Shown here: positions 44,360 through 53,725 of the stretch, in pieces
Layout of the letters: each line of letters opens with the position of its first letter
How positions within the stretch are numbered: position 1 is the stretch's first letter
Assembly (NCBI GenBank): GCA_947495125.1
Contig: CANLXL010000003.1
Location: forward strand, 186,001 to 250,000
DNA from: an uncultured Flaviramulus sp.
Lineage (GTDB): Bacteria > Bacteroidota > Bacteroidia > Flavobacteriales > Flavobacteriaceae
Direction: 5' to 3'
DNA length: 64,000 nt
Position numbers and translations under genes: made by a program
Notes under the pieces: generated by a model
Seen by the model: the letters and a program-made list of their open reading frames with translations, nothing else
Told to the model about the DNA's origin: nothing
The model's database searches: none

Positions 44360-45565
44360 ATGAACTTCCCCCTATATATAGCAAAACGTTATTTACGCTC
44401 CAAAAGCAGTAATAATGCTATAAACTTTATTACCATAATAGCAGCCATTGGAGTGGTTTTAGGTGCCGGATCTTTATTTATAGTGCTTTCGGGTTTTGCA
44501 GGATTAAAGGATTTTACACTTCAGTTCTCTACCCTCGTAGATCCCGATCTAAAGGCTGAAACCGCTGCGGGAAAATCATTTTTTTTGACCGAGGAAGACA
44601 TTAAAAACCTCAATAATATCGACGAGGTTATGGTCTATTCTAAAACTATTGAAGAACGGGTTGTCGTGGCTAGTGAAGACAAAAATTACCTGGCAAGCAT
44701 AAAAGGGGTAGACCAATATTATCAGGCTGTAAATGACATTGATTCCGTTTTAGTAAGTGGAAGTTGGGTAGACCAAAAAACCAACCAAGTAGCCGTTGGA
44801 CGGGGTGTTTCAAAAAACTTATCCATTGGTGTTTTGGACTATGCAAAACCTGTAAATATTTATGTGCCCAAACCGGGAAAAGGACCAATCACTTCTACTA
44901 AAAATGCCTTTAGAACCGTGAATACGATTAATGTTGGGATTTTTGACATTAACGAAGACTTAAACAATACCTATGTATATACACCAATCGATTTGGCACA
45001 AAAACTATTAGACTATAAGTCCAATCAAGTATCGGCCATAGAGTTTAAAATTAAAGAGGATGCAGACCAGCATGTAGTCAAACAAAAAATACAAACGGTT
45101 TTGGGGGATAAAGTCATTATAAAAAACAGAGCTCAGTTAAATGATGCACTATATAAAATGCTAAATACAGAAAACTTAGCCGTTTATCTGATATTCACAT
45201 TGGTCTTGATTATCGCATTCTTTAATGTTATCGGTTCACTAATCATGATGATGCTGGATAAAAAGAAAAGCCTGAACACCCTGTTTAATATCGGAGCTAC
45301 TGTAAAAGACATTCGAAGAATTTTCTTTTATCAAGGCAGTTTAATGAGTATTATTGGCGGTTTAATAGGATTAGGGGTTAGCTTTATTATTGCTGCACTT
45401 CAAAAAATGTTCGATCTTGTAATGATCACACCTTCCATAGCCTACCCGATAACCATCAAGCTGGAAAATTTCTTTATCGTTTTTTTCACCATTTCTGTTT
45501 TGGGCATTATCGCTTCAAAGATTGCTTCAGTAAGGATTACTCAAAAACTGGTACAGACGTATTAA
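44360..45565 (+). CDS. ABC transporter permease, FtsX/LolC-LolE type
   Basis: 401 aa inner-membrane protein. Opening segment MNFPLYIAKRYLRSKSSNNA, helix 1 (about 21-45), a large periplasmic domain (about 46-265), then three helices near 270-295, 320-345 and 365-390, which is the MacB/LolE layout. By homology a lipoprotein-release or peptide-export permease. The LolD-like ATPase is not adjacent; the lone ABC ATPase at 14462 is of importer type and not a candidate. Confidence 0.87.
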   Translation: MNFPLYIAKRYLRSKSSNNAINFITIIAAIGVVLGAGSLFIVLSGFAGLKDFTLQFSTLVDPDLKAETAAGKSFFLTEEDIKNLNNIDEVMVYSKTIEERVVVASEDKNYLASIKGVDQYYQAVNDIDSVLVSGSWVDQKTNQVAVGRGVSKNLSIGVLDYAKPVNIYVPKPGKGPITSTKNAFRTVNTINVGIFDINEDLNNTYVYTPIDLAQKLLDYKSNQVSAIEFKIKEDADQHVVKQKIQTVLGDKVIIKNRAQLNDALYKMLNTENLAVYLIFTLVLIIAFFNVIGSLIMMMLDKKKSLNTLFNIGATVKDIRRIFFYQGSLMSIIGGLIGLGVSFIIAALQKMFDLVMITPSIAYPITIKLENFFIVFFTISVLGIIASKIASVRITQKLVQTY

Positions 45566-45621
45566 GTTCGTAAAGATGATTTCAAAATTTTGAAAGCTGG
45601 AATACTTATCACAAAATAAAC

Positions 45622-45800
45622 CTCCTAGTCTTCCGATTTCATAAATCGGAATCCACTCCTCCATTAAAAGGAGCAGAGTTAAACTACTGAGAATCTATTA
45701 ATAACATCTACTAAAGTATAAATTGAAACGATTAGCACAAGACCTTCCATTAACAAGGGAAGGTGGCTTTCGATTCTAAAAATCGAAAATCGGAAGGATC
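45622..45800. repeat. Composite palindromic repeat between permease and dusB
   Basis: A chain of hairpins: TTCCGATTT/AAATCGGAA (45631-45651), CTCCT/AGGAG (about 45656-45673), CCTTCC/GAAGG (about 45743-45763), and TTTCGATT/AATCGAAA (about 45768-45788). The last AATCGGAAGG can also pair with CTTCCGATT of the first. It is the kind of multi-hairpin repeat dispersed in flavobacterial genomes, and lies downstream of both flanking genes. Confidence 0.6.
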
Positions 45801-45808
45801 CCAAAAAA

Positions 45809-46804
45809 TTACTCCGTAAACTGATATCCGGCAAACTTTTCCAAAACCTCATCAAAAGTAGCAAACACATCTTCGGAATGGTCGCTAGTTACCATTTTCA
45901 TCCGGTATTCTTTGAAATGCGGAATGCCCCTAAAATAGTTGGTATAGTGGCGTCGGGTTTCAAAAACGCCTAAAGTTTCACCTTTCCAATCTATAGACAT
46001 CTGTAAATGCCGGCGCGCTGCTTCCACACGCTCCTCTAAAGTTATTGGTGCTAAATGCTCTCCCGTTTTAAAGAAATGCTTGACCTGCTTAAAAAACCAG
46101 GGATTACCAATGGTAGCGCGACCGATCATCGCTCCATCCAGGCCGTAACTGTCACGCATTTCCATGGCGCGCTCGGGCGACGTAATATCGCCGTTTCCAA
46201 ATACGGGGATCTGCATTCGCGGGTTGTTTTTAACAGCGGCAATAGGCTTCCAGTCGGCATCACCCTTATACATTTGTGCTCGTGTCCGACCATGTATGGC
46301 AATGGCTTTGCAACCCACATCCTGAAGCCGTTCAGCAACCTCAACAATTTTTATAGAATCATGATCCCAGCCTAAACGGGTCTTTACGGTAATAGGAATA
46401 TCGGTACGCTTAACCATTTCGGCAGTCAAAGATTCCATCAAGCAGATATCTTTTAAAATACCTGCACCCGCTCCTTTACTGACCACTTTCTTAACCGGGC
46501 ATCCAAAATTGATATCGATAATATCCGGTTTAGACGCCGAAACAATATCAATGGTCTGTAACATACTATCTAAATTGGCCCCGAATATCTGAATTCCAAC
46601 CGGACGTTCTTTTTCGTAAATATCCAGCTTCATAACGCTTTTTGCCGCATTGCGAATTAAGCCTTCACTAGACACAAATTCGGTATATACAACGTCGGCC
46701 CCTTGTTCTTTACATAATGCACGAAACGGAGGGTCACTAACATCCTCCATAGGTGCTAAAAGCAACGGAAAATCAGGAAGTTCTATGCTGTCTATTTTAA
46801 CCAC
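45809..46804 (-). CDS. dusB: tRNA-dihydrouridine synthase
   Basis: 331 aa FMN enzyme reducing uridine to dihydrouridine in tRNA D-loops. Seen: LAPMEDVSDPPFRAL, DVVYTEFVSSEGLIR, DINFGCPVKKVV (catalytic Cys in FGCPVKKV), VKTRLGWDHDS, HGRTRAQMYKG and NGDITSPERA. The length and CPVKKV are DusB-like. It converges with the permease gene and is divergent from lepA. Confidence 0.95.
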   Translation of the reverse strand: MVKIDSIELPDFPLLLAPMEDVSDPPFRALCKEQGADVVYTEFVSSEGLIRNAAKSVMKLDIYEKERPVGIQIFGANLDSMLQTIDIVSASKPDIIDINFGCPVKKVVSKGAGAGILKDICLMESLTAEMVKRTDIPITVKTRLGWDHDSIKIVEVAERLQDVGCKAIAIHGRTRAQMYKGDADWKPIAAVKNNPRMQIPVFGNGDITSPERAMEMRDSYGLDGAMIGRATIGNPWFFKQVKHFFKTGEHLAPITLEERVEAARRHLQMSIDWKGETLGVFETRRHYTNYFRGIPHFKEYRMKMVTSDHSEDVFATFDEVLEKFAGYQFTE

Positions 46805-46917
46805 ATTCTTGTTTTGGACTGCAAAAGTATTGAAAATGAATTAAAGTTTAAACGGGTTCATTTAAAACACGCTTTTCAATACACTAAAAACAATAAATAT
46901 TTACAGATAAAAACAGT

Positions 46918-46925
46918 TATCTTTG
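46918..46925 (+). promoter_or_regulatory. -7 promoter box for lepA
   Basis: TATCTTTG matches TAnnTTTG, 28 nt before the ATG at 46953. The position also argues for that start, not the one at 46923. Confidence 0.55.
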
Positions 46926-46952
46926 CAAAATCTTTTTAGTAAAGATTCCTTT

Positions 46953-48749
46953 ATGAAGAATATTAGAAATTTTTGCATTATTGCACATATAGATCATGGT
47001 AAGAGTACCCTGGCAGATCGTTTATTAGATTATACAGGTTCGGTAACCGATAGAGAAAAGCAAGATCAGCTTCTCGATAATATGGATTTGGAACGCGAAC
47101 GCGGTATTACCATTAAATCGCATGCCATCCAAATGGACTATGAATACAAAGGTGAAAAATTTATTCTCAATTTAATAGACACTCCCGGTCACGTAGATTT
47201 CAGCTATGAAGTCTCCCGATCTATTGCGGCTTGTGAAGGCGCTTTGCTTATTGTTGATGCCGCACAAAGCATACAAGCGCAAACCATTTCTAATTTGTAT
47301 CTGGCCTTAGAAAACGATCTGGAAATTATCCCCGTACTGAATAAAGTAGACCTCCCTAGTGCCAACCCTGAAGAGGTCACTGACGATATTGTAGACCTTT
47401 TGGGTTGCGACCCGGAAGAAGTGATTCATGCCAGCGGAAAAACCGGTTTTGGAGTTGATAATATTCTCGAAGCCATTATAGAACGCATTCCAGCACCTCA
47501 GGGTGATCCGGAAGCGCCCTTACAAGCTTTGATTTTTGACTCCGTATATAACACGTTTAGAGGTATAGAAACTTACTTTAGAGTGTTTAATGGTGAAATT
47601 AAAAAAGGTCAAAAAATTAAATTTGTGGCTACCGGTAAAGAGTATTTTGCTGATGAGGTCGGCACTTTAAAACTAAGCCAGGTTGTAAAGCAAAGTGTTA
47701 AAACAGGTGATGTTGGTTACTTAATTACAGGAATAAAAACAGCTAAAGAAGTAAAAGTTGGGGATACCATCACCGATTTTACAAAACCAACAACGAACAT
47801 TGTTGAGGGATTCGAAGATGTAAAACCCATGGTATTTGCCGGTATCTATCCTGTCGATACTGAAGACTATGAGGAACTTCGTGCCTCCATGGAAAAGCTG
47901 CAATTAAATGACGCCTCCCTAGTCTTTCAACCTGAAAGCTCCGCAGCATTGGGCTTTGGTTTCCGTTGTGGATTCTTAGGCATGTTACACATGGAAATCA
48001 TTCAGGAACGCCTAGAACGTGAGTTCGATATGACAGTGATCACTACGGTTCCCAACGTATCCTATCATGCCTACACTAACAAAAGTCCGGATGACATTAT
48101 TGTGGTAAACAACCCATCAGATTTACCCGATCCTTCAACTTTAAATCGTGTCGAAGAACCTTATATTAAAGCAACGATTATTACCAAGGCAGACTTTGTA
48201 GGCAACGTGATGTCCCTTTGTATTGAAAAACGAGGGCTTATTACCAATCAGACCTATTTAACAACAGAGCGTGTTGAATTAACGTTTGATATGCCTCTGG
48301 CCGAAATTGTTTTCGATTTTTATGATCGTTTAAAAACCGTTTCGAAAGGCTACGCCTCTTTCGATTATTCACCTATAGGGATGAAAGAATCAAAACTTGT
48401 ACGTTTAGATATTTTACTAAATGCACAGCCTGTAGATGCTCTTTCAGCCTTAATTCATGCCGATAACGCGCAAACCATTGGACGCAAAATGTGCGAGAAA
48501 CTAAAAGAATTAATCCCGCGTCAGCAATTCGATATTCCTATTCAAGCCGCCATTGGGGCTAAAATTGTTTCGCGTGAAACCGTAAAGGCGCTTCGTAAAG
48601 ATGTCACGGCAAAATGTTATGGTGGAGATATTTCCCGTAAGCGTAAACTTCTGGAAAAACAGAAAAAAGGTAAGAAGCGTATGAGACAAGTTGGGAATGT
48701 AGAAATCCCACAACAGGCGTTCATGGCCGTTTTAAAGTTGAATGACTAA
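46953..48749 (+). CDS. lepA: Elongation factor 4
   Basis: 598 aa translational GTPase that acts on stalled or post-translocation ribosomes. G1 [16 protein letters not shown]3 [12 protein letters not shown]4 NKVDLPSA, and the characteristic C-terminal domain ([20 protein letters not shown], then [15 protein letters not shown]). ATG 46953 ([17 protein letters not shown]) was chosen; the upstream start at 46923 would lie inside the promoter box. Monocistronic. Confidence 0.97.
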   Translation: MKNIRNFCIIAHIDHGKSTLADRLLDYTGSVTDREKQDQLLDNMDLERERGITIKSHAIQMDYEYKGEKFILNLIDTPGHVDFSYEVSRSIAACEGALLIVDAAQSIQAQTISNLYLALENDLEIIPVLNKVDLPSANPEEVTDDIVDLLGCDPEEVIHASGKTGFGVDNILEAIIERIPAPQGDPEAPLQALIFDSVYNTFRGIETYFRVFNGEIKKGQKIKFVATGKEYFADEVGTLKLSQVVKQSVKTGDVGYLITGIKTAKEVKVGDTITDFTKPTTNIVEGFEDVKPMVFAGIYPVDTEDYEELRASMEKLQLNDASLVFQPESSAALGFGFRCGFLGMLHMEIIQERLEREFDMTVITTVPNVSYHAYTNKSPDDIIVVNNPSDLPDPSTLNRVEEPYIKATIITKADFVGNVMSLCIEKRGLITNQTYLTTERVELTFDMPLAEIVFDFYDRLKTVSKGYASFDYSPIGMKESKLVRLDILLNAQPVDALSALIHADNAQTIGRKMCEKLKELIPRQQFDIPIQAAIGAKIVSRETVKALRKDVTAKCYGGDISRKRKLLEKQKKGKKRMRQVGNVEIPQQAFMAVLKLND

Positions 48750-48881
48750 ATTCATATTCAGATAATTATAATTTTATAAGCGTTTGATTATTAACATCTT
48801 ATTTTTTTGAGTTTTAATAGCCAGATGCTTAAAAATATTTAATTTCCTCAAAAACATTATCACCTATAGGCTTGTATGCAA

Positions 48882-48889
48882 TAATTTTG
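48882..48889 (+). promoter_or_regulatory. -7 promoter box for the glycogen operon
   Basis: TAATTTTG fits TAnnTTTG, 27 nt before the glgA ATG. No clear -33 box. Confidence 0.4.
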
Positions 48890-48916
48890 TATGTTTATGT
48901 AATACACAAAACATAG

Positions 48917-50323
48917 ATGAACATTATTCATATCAGTGCGGAATGCTACCCAATTGCTAAAGTTGGAGGGCTTGCAGATGTCGTTGGTGCCTTGCCAAAA
49001 TATCAAAATAATGCGGAGACCTCTTCTCAGGTTATTATGCCTTTTTATGATGTAAAATTCACTAAAGAAAATACGTTTACGCCAATATTCGAATCAGAAT
49101 TAACCTTAGGAGAGCAAACCCATAAATTCAATATTTTGAAACTTGAAAAGGATATTCTGGATTTCGATGTGTTTTTTGTTGATGTTCCCGATCTGGTATT
49201 TAAAGATTATGTCTATTCGTTTGATGATACCGATCGCTTTTTGGCATTTCAAATAGCCGCATTGGACTGGATGCTAACCTGGGAAAAATATCCTGATATT
49301 ATACATTGCCACGATCATCATACAGGATTGGTTCCTTTTATGTTACAGGAAAGTTTTAAATATGAACCTTTTAGAAAAATTCCAAATATTTTAACCATCC
49401 ATAACGCACAATACCAAGGCTGGTTCTCACATGATAACGTAAATTTAATACCGGCGTTTAATTTTGATAACGTCGGGTTATTAGATTGGGGGGGTCAAAT
49501 AAACCCATTGGCGGCAGCCATTAAATGTGCATGGAGAGTGACTACGGTATCTCCCAGTTATATGGAAGAATTAAAAACAAACGCTAATGGCCTGGAAAGT
49601 TTATTATCTGGTGAAAGCACAAAATGTATTGGTATTTTAAATGGTATTGATTGGAAGGTCTGGGATCCTGAAACTGATAATTATATTGTAAAAAATTTCA
49701 ATCAAAAAACAATCGTCTCAGGTAAAAAAGCAAACAAAAAAGCGTTGTGCGACGCCTTTAATTTGGATATTAGCAAACCTCTTTTTGCATTTATAGGGCG
49801 ATTAGTTGGTGAAAAAGGTTCAGATTTGTTTCCCGAAGCCTTTAGGATCGCATTACAAAACCCCAATATTTCCATATTGCTTCTGGGTTCAGGGCATACG
49901 GAGACTGAGGAGCAACTGGAACCATTAACAGAAGACTTTAAAGGACAATACAATGCCTTCATTGGTTACGACGAAAAACTATCGCACAATATCTACGCCG
50001 GAGCCGATTTTCTGTTGATGCCATCACGGGTAGAGCCTTGCGGATTAAATCAAATGTATGCGCTACGCTATGGCACCATTCCAATAGTTAGAAGCATTGG
50101 TGGTTTAAAAGATACCGTAAGAGATATTTCTGAAGATGATGGTTTTGGTATTTGTCATGAGCATGCCAATGTTAATGATATTACGAACGCCATCGCAAGA
50201 GGTGCAGAGCTATATGAAAACCAAACGAAGTTTAAAGCGATAAGGAAACAAATTATGAAGATAGATAACTCTTGGGGAGCTTCAGCAAAACAATATATCA
50301 ATTTATATAAATCTATAAACTAA
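48917..50323 (+). CDS. glgA: Glycogen synthase
   Basis: 468 aa GT5 enzyme extending alpha-1,4-glucan from ADP-glucose. N-terminal HISAECYPIAKVGGLADV contains the ADP-binding K15-V-G-G-L; the C-terminal donor motif is MPSRVEPCGLNQMYALRYG. Length as expected. First of glgA-glgC-glgB, with gaps of 6 and 3 nt, so one transcript. Glycogen is a carbon store for stationary phase. Confidence 0.96.
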   Translation: MNIIHISAECYPIAKVGGLADVVGALPKYQNNAETSSQVIMPFYDVKFTKENTFTPIFESELTLGEQTHKFNILKLEKDILDFDVFFVDVPDLVFKDYVYSFDDTDRFLAFQIAALDWMLTWEKYPDIIHCHDHHTGLVPFMLQESFKYEPFRKIPNILTIHNAQYQGWFSHDNVNLIPAFNFDNVGLLDWGGQINPLAAAIKCAWRVTTVSPSYMEELKTNANGLESLLSGESTKCIGILNGIDWKVWDPETDNYIVKNFNQKTIVSGKKANKKALCDAFNLDISKPLFAFIGRLVGEKGSDLFPEAFRIALQNPNISILLLGSGHTETEEQLEPLTEDFKGQYNAFIGYDEKLSHNIYAGADFLLMPSRVEPCGLNQMYALRYGTIPIVRSIGGLKDTVRDISEDDGFGICHEHANVNDITNAIARGAELYENQTKFKAIRKQIMKIDNSWGASAKQYINLYKSIN

Positions 50324-50329
50324 TTCACT

Positions 50330-51589
50330 ATGATTAACAATAAAGTTTTAGCCATAATATTAGGTGGCGGTCAAGGTTCAAGATTATATCCTTTAACAGA
50401 AACAAGATCAAAACCAGCTGTTCCAATTGCTGGAAAATATAGATTGGTAGATATCCCTATTTCAAATTGTATCAATTCCGATATAAAACGTATGTACGTT
50501 TTAACACAGTTTAATTCGGCTTCTTTAAACAGACACATAAAAAACACCTATCACTTTAGTTTTTTTAGTTCGGCATTTGTGGATGTACTGGCGGCAGAAC
50601 AAACCCCGGGAAATAAAGGTTGGTTTCAAGGAACGGCCGATGCCGTTAGACAAAGCATGCACCATTTTGTAAGGCATGATTTTGATTATGTGTTGATTCT
50701 TTCGGGAGATCAATTGTATCAAATGGACTACGGCGCCATGATAGACGCCCATAAAAAGAGCAAGGCTAAAATTTCTATTGCAACCATTCCTGTTAACGCT
50801 AAAGACGCCACATCTTTTGGAATTCTAAAATCAGATGATAAAAACGTGATTACTTCTTTTATTGAAAAACCAGACTCCAGCTTGCTTCCGGATTGGACTT
50901 CCGATGTTAGCGACGACATGAAATCTCAAGGCCGTAATTACTTAGCGTCCATGGGAATTTATATCTTTAACCGAGACTTGCTAATTGATTTAATGAAAGA
51001 TGAATCCACCATAGATTTTGGCAAGGAGATCATTCCACAAAATATCGATAAACACAAAACATTAAGTTATCAATACGAAGGCTATTGGACCGATATAGGA
51101 AATATAGATTCTTTCTTTGAAGCCAATATTGGTTTAACACAAAACATTCCTGATTTTGATTTATATGATAAAACGAAGCGCATTTATACCAGAGCCCGAA
51201 TGCTGCCAACGACCAAAATAACAGGTACAACGCTGAATAAAACGGTGATTGCAGAAGGCTGTATTATTAGTGCTGCCAAAATAGAACAATCGGTGATTGG
51301 TATTCGATCCAGAATAGGAGACGAATCTACGGTAATAAACACCTATATGATGGGTAGTGATTATTACCAAAACTTAGACGATATCAATAATTCCAAAATT
51401 AACAACCTGGGTATAGGGTCCCGCTGTTTTATAAAAAATGCCATTTTAGATAAAAATTGCTGTATCGGTGACGATGTGAGAATTAATGGTGAAAAGCTGG
51501 ACGATGCGGAAACAGACCTCTACGTTGTTAAAGATGGTATTGTCGTTATAAAAAAAGGAGCTATTATCCCTAACGGAACTGTAATTTAA
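50330..51589 (+). CDS. glgC: Glucose-1-phosphate adenylyltransferase
   Basis: 419 aa. Makes ADP-glucose from ATP and glucose-1-phosphate, the committed step. GGGQGSRLYPLTETRSKPAV begins at about residue 12; RLVDIPISNCINS, LSGDQLYQMDY and TDIGNIDSFFEAN follow, then a left-handed beta-helix C-terminus (hexapeptide-like repeats from about 290). Typical bacterial allosteric enzyme; regulators cannot be predicted from sequence. Confidence 0.96.
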   Translation: MINNKVLAIILGGGQGSRLYPLTETRSKPAVPIAGKYRLVDIPISNCINSDIKRMYVLTQFNSASLNRHIKNTYHFSFFSSAFVDVLAAEQTPGNKGWFQGTADAVRQSMHHFVRHDFDYVLILSGDQLYQMDYGAMIDAHKKSKAKISIATIPVNAKDATSFGILKSDDKNVITSFIEKPDSSLLPDWTSDVSDDMKSQGRNYLASMGIYIFNRDLLIDLMKDESTIDFGKEIIPQNIDKHKTLSYQYEGYWTDIGNIDSFFEANIGLTQNIPDFDLYDKTKRIYTRARMLPTTKITGTTLNKTVIAEGCIISAAKIEQSVIGIRSRIGDESTVINTYMMGSDYYQNLDDINNSKINNLGIGSRCFIKNAILDKNCCIGDDVRINGEKLDDAETDLYVVKDGIVVIKKGAIIPNGTVI

Positions 51590-51592
51590 TAT

Positions 51593-53515
51593 ATGGCAAA
51601 CGTAATCGTTCACAGTCTTTTTACCGACTTCGACATCAACCTCTTCAAAGGAGGTAAACACTATCGTTTATACGAAAAATTTGGATCACACCCTTTAACT
51701 TTAAACGGTATCGAAGGCACCTATTTTGCGGTTTGGGCTCCCAGCGCAAAAGAGGTCTCTGTAATTGGTGACTTTAACTACTGGAATGGTGACGACTATA
51801 AGCTTAACGTGCGTTGGGATTCTTCAGGTATTTGGGAGGGTTTTATCGCGCATGTAGGTAAAGGGAATCTATACAAATATAAGATTCATTCTAGCCATAA
51901 CGGATACGTTTCGGAAAAAGCAGATCCTTACGCCAGACGCTGTGAACATCCTCCTAAAACGGCATCGATAATTTGGGGTGATACGTATTCTTGGAAGGAC
52001 TCCAAATGGATGAAAAAGCGCAAAAAAAACAACGCATTAGATGCGCCTTATTCTGTGTATGAAGTGCATTTAGGGTCATGGAAAAAACACATTGAAGAAG
52101 ACCGTTTTTTGTCTTATTTCGAACTGGCAGACGATTTGGTCAACTATGTGAAAGAGATGAATTTTACACACGTAGAACTCATGCCGATTATGGAATACCC
52201 TTACGACCCTTCCTGGGGCTATCAAATTACAGGATACTTTGCACCATCTTCACGATTTGGATACCCTGAAGAATTTAAATATTTGGTCGACAAGCTACAT
52301 CAAAACGATATTGGTATCATCCTCGATTGGGTACCTTCTCATTTCCCTGAAGATGCTCATGGTCTTGGTTTCTTCGATGGCTCTAGCTTATACGAACACC
52401 CCGACAAAAGAAAAGGCTACCATCAGGATTGGAAAAGTTTGATTTTTAACTATGGCCGAAACGAAGTGAAATCCTTTTTAATCAGTAATGCTGCTTTCTG
52501 GCTGGAGCAATATCACGCCGATGGTTTACGTGTCGATGCAGTCGCTTCCATGTTATTTTTAGATTATTCCAGAGAAGACGGTGAATGGGAACCCAACGAA
52601 TTTGGAGGTCGGGAAAACCTTGAAGCCATTACCTTTTTAAAAGAACTGAACGAAGAAGTCTATAAATCCTTTCCGGATGTGCAAACCATTGCTGAAGAAT
52701 CCACAGCTTTTCCCGGGGTTTCGAAACCCGTGTTTTTAGGCGGTCTTGGGTTTGGTATGAAATGGATGATGGGCTGGATGCACGACACTTTAGATTATTT
52801 CTCTAAAGACCCTGTTTACAGAAAGTATCATCAAAACGATATAACCTTTAGCTTAGCTTATGCATTTACCGAGAACTTTATGCTTCCGCTATCTCATGAC
52901 GAGGTCGTTTACGGCAAACATTCTATTTTAGGCAGAATGCCCGGTGATGAATGGCAGCGCTTTGCGAACCTACGCCTGTTATATGGCTACATGTTTACAC
53001 ACCCGGGAACTAAACTATTGTTCATGGGTGGCGAATTTGGGCAATACGACGAGTGGGACTTTCAAGGAAGCTTAAATTGGCATTTACTTGAATATGAACC
53101 CCATAAGAACTTTAAAAACTTTTACAAATCATTAAATATTCTTTACAAATCAACGCCCGCATTGTATGAAAACAGCTTTAGTCAGGAAGGTTTTGAATGG
53201 ATCAGTTATGACGATCATGATAACTGTGTCATGTCCTACATTCGAAAAGGCAAAAGCTCAAAAGACAATGTCATTGTGGTGTGCAATTTAACACCAACCG
53301 TTAGAGAGCACTACAAAATTGGTATCCCGATAACTATCGGGACTGTTAAAGGAAAACTTACCGAAGTTTTTAACAGTGATGCGAAAGTGTTTGGCGGTAG
53401 CGGTGTGATAAATAAAAAAGCGATTACGATAAAAAAATCATCATGGAATGGAAAGGATTATTCAGCGGAAATAACCTTGGCTCCATTAGCTATAACCCTG
53501 TTTCAAATTAAATGA
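51593..53515 (+). CDS. glgB: 1,4-alpha-glucan branching enzyme
   Basis: 640 aa. CBM48 domain (about 40-130, TYFAVWAPSAKEVSVIGDFN) and a GH13 domain: LDWVPSHFPEDAHGL, catalytic Asp in ADGLRVDAVASM, Glu in TIAEESTAFPG, and LPLSHDEVVYGK. The C-terminal all-beta domain contains an unusual extra IPITIGTVK segment encoded by a palindrome (53325-53342). Last gene of the glg operon; strong inverted repeats follow. Confidence 0.96.
   Translation: MANVIVHSLFTDFDINLFKGGKHYRLYEKFGSHPLTLNGIEGTYFAVWAPSAKEVSVIGDFNYWNGDDYKLNVRWDSSGIWEGFIAHVGKGNLYKYKIHSSHNGYVSEKADPYARRCEHPPKTASIIWGDTYSWKDSKWMKKRKKNNALDAPYSVYEVHLGSWKKHIEEDRFLSYFELADDLVNYVKEMNFTHVELMPIMEYPYDPSWGYQITGYFAPSSRFGYPEEFKYLVDKLHQNDIGIILDWVPSHFPEDAHGLGFFDGSSLYEHPDKRKGYHQDWKSLIFNYGRNEVKSFLISNAAFWLEQYHADGLRVDAVASMLFLDYSREDGEWEPNEFGGRENLEAITFLKELNEEVYKSFPDVQTIAEESTAFPGVSKPVFLGGLGFGMKWMMGWMHDTLDYFSKDPVYRKYHQNDITFSLAYAFTENFMLPLSHDEVVYGKHSILGRMPGDEWQRFANLRLLYGYMFTHPGTKLLFMGGEFGQYDEWDFQGSLNWHLLEYEPHKNFKNFYKSLNILYKSTPALYENSFSQEGFEWISYDDHDNCVMSYIRKGKSSKDNVIVVCNLTPTVREHYKIGIPITIGTVKGKLTEVFNSDAKVFGGSGVINKKAITIKKSSWNGKDYSAEITLAPLAITLFQIK
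53325..53342. repeat. In-frame palindrome inside glgB
   Basis: TCCCGATA-AC-TATCGGGA, near-perfect 18-bp dyad within codons for IPITIGT. Same core as the 24-bp palindrome at 36336-36359. Most GlgBs have about three residues where this protein has about eight, consistent with insertion of one repeat unit. Confidence 0.55.
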
Positions 53516-53518
53516 TGT

Positions 53519-53567
53519 CATTGTATTACCTATTAGGTCAAAACAAAACCTAGCGGGTAATACAATG
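53519..53567. terminator. Strong inverted repeat after glgB
   Basis: 12-bp arms CATTGTATTACC / GGTAATACAATG with further inner pairing TAGGT/ACCTA. It begins 3 nt past the glgB stop. No U-run, so a 3'-end protecting or repeat role is also possible. Confidence 0.6.
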
Positions 53568-53573
53568 AACAAA

Positions 53574-53600
53574 CCTGCAAGGTTTTCAAAACCTTGCGGG
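53574..53600. repeat. CCTGCAAGGTTTT palindromic repeat
   Basis: CCTGCAAGGTTTT-C-AAAACCTTGCGGG, 13-bp arms with one mismatch. Such CCTTGCAGG hairpins are, from memory, common intergenic repeats in flavobacteria. Confidence 0.65.
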
Positions 53601-53725
53601 AAACACAATTAAACCTCTAATTCTTTGTGTTTTATCCAATTATTTGTCTTTTTTTTAATGAAAAAGTTCCATCAAAATTTAATTGTTTTAGTATTTTCGT
53701 CAATTAATAAATTGCTACCCAACAC

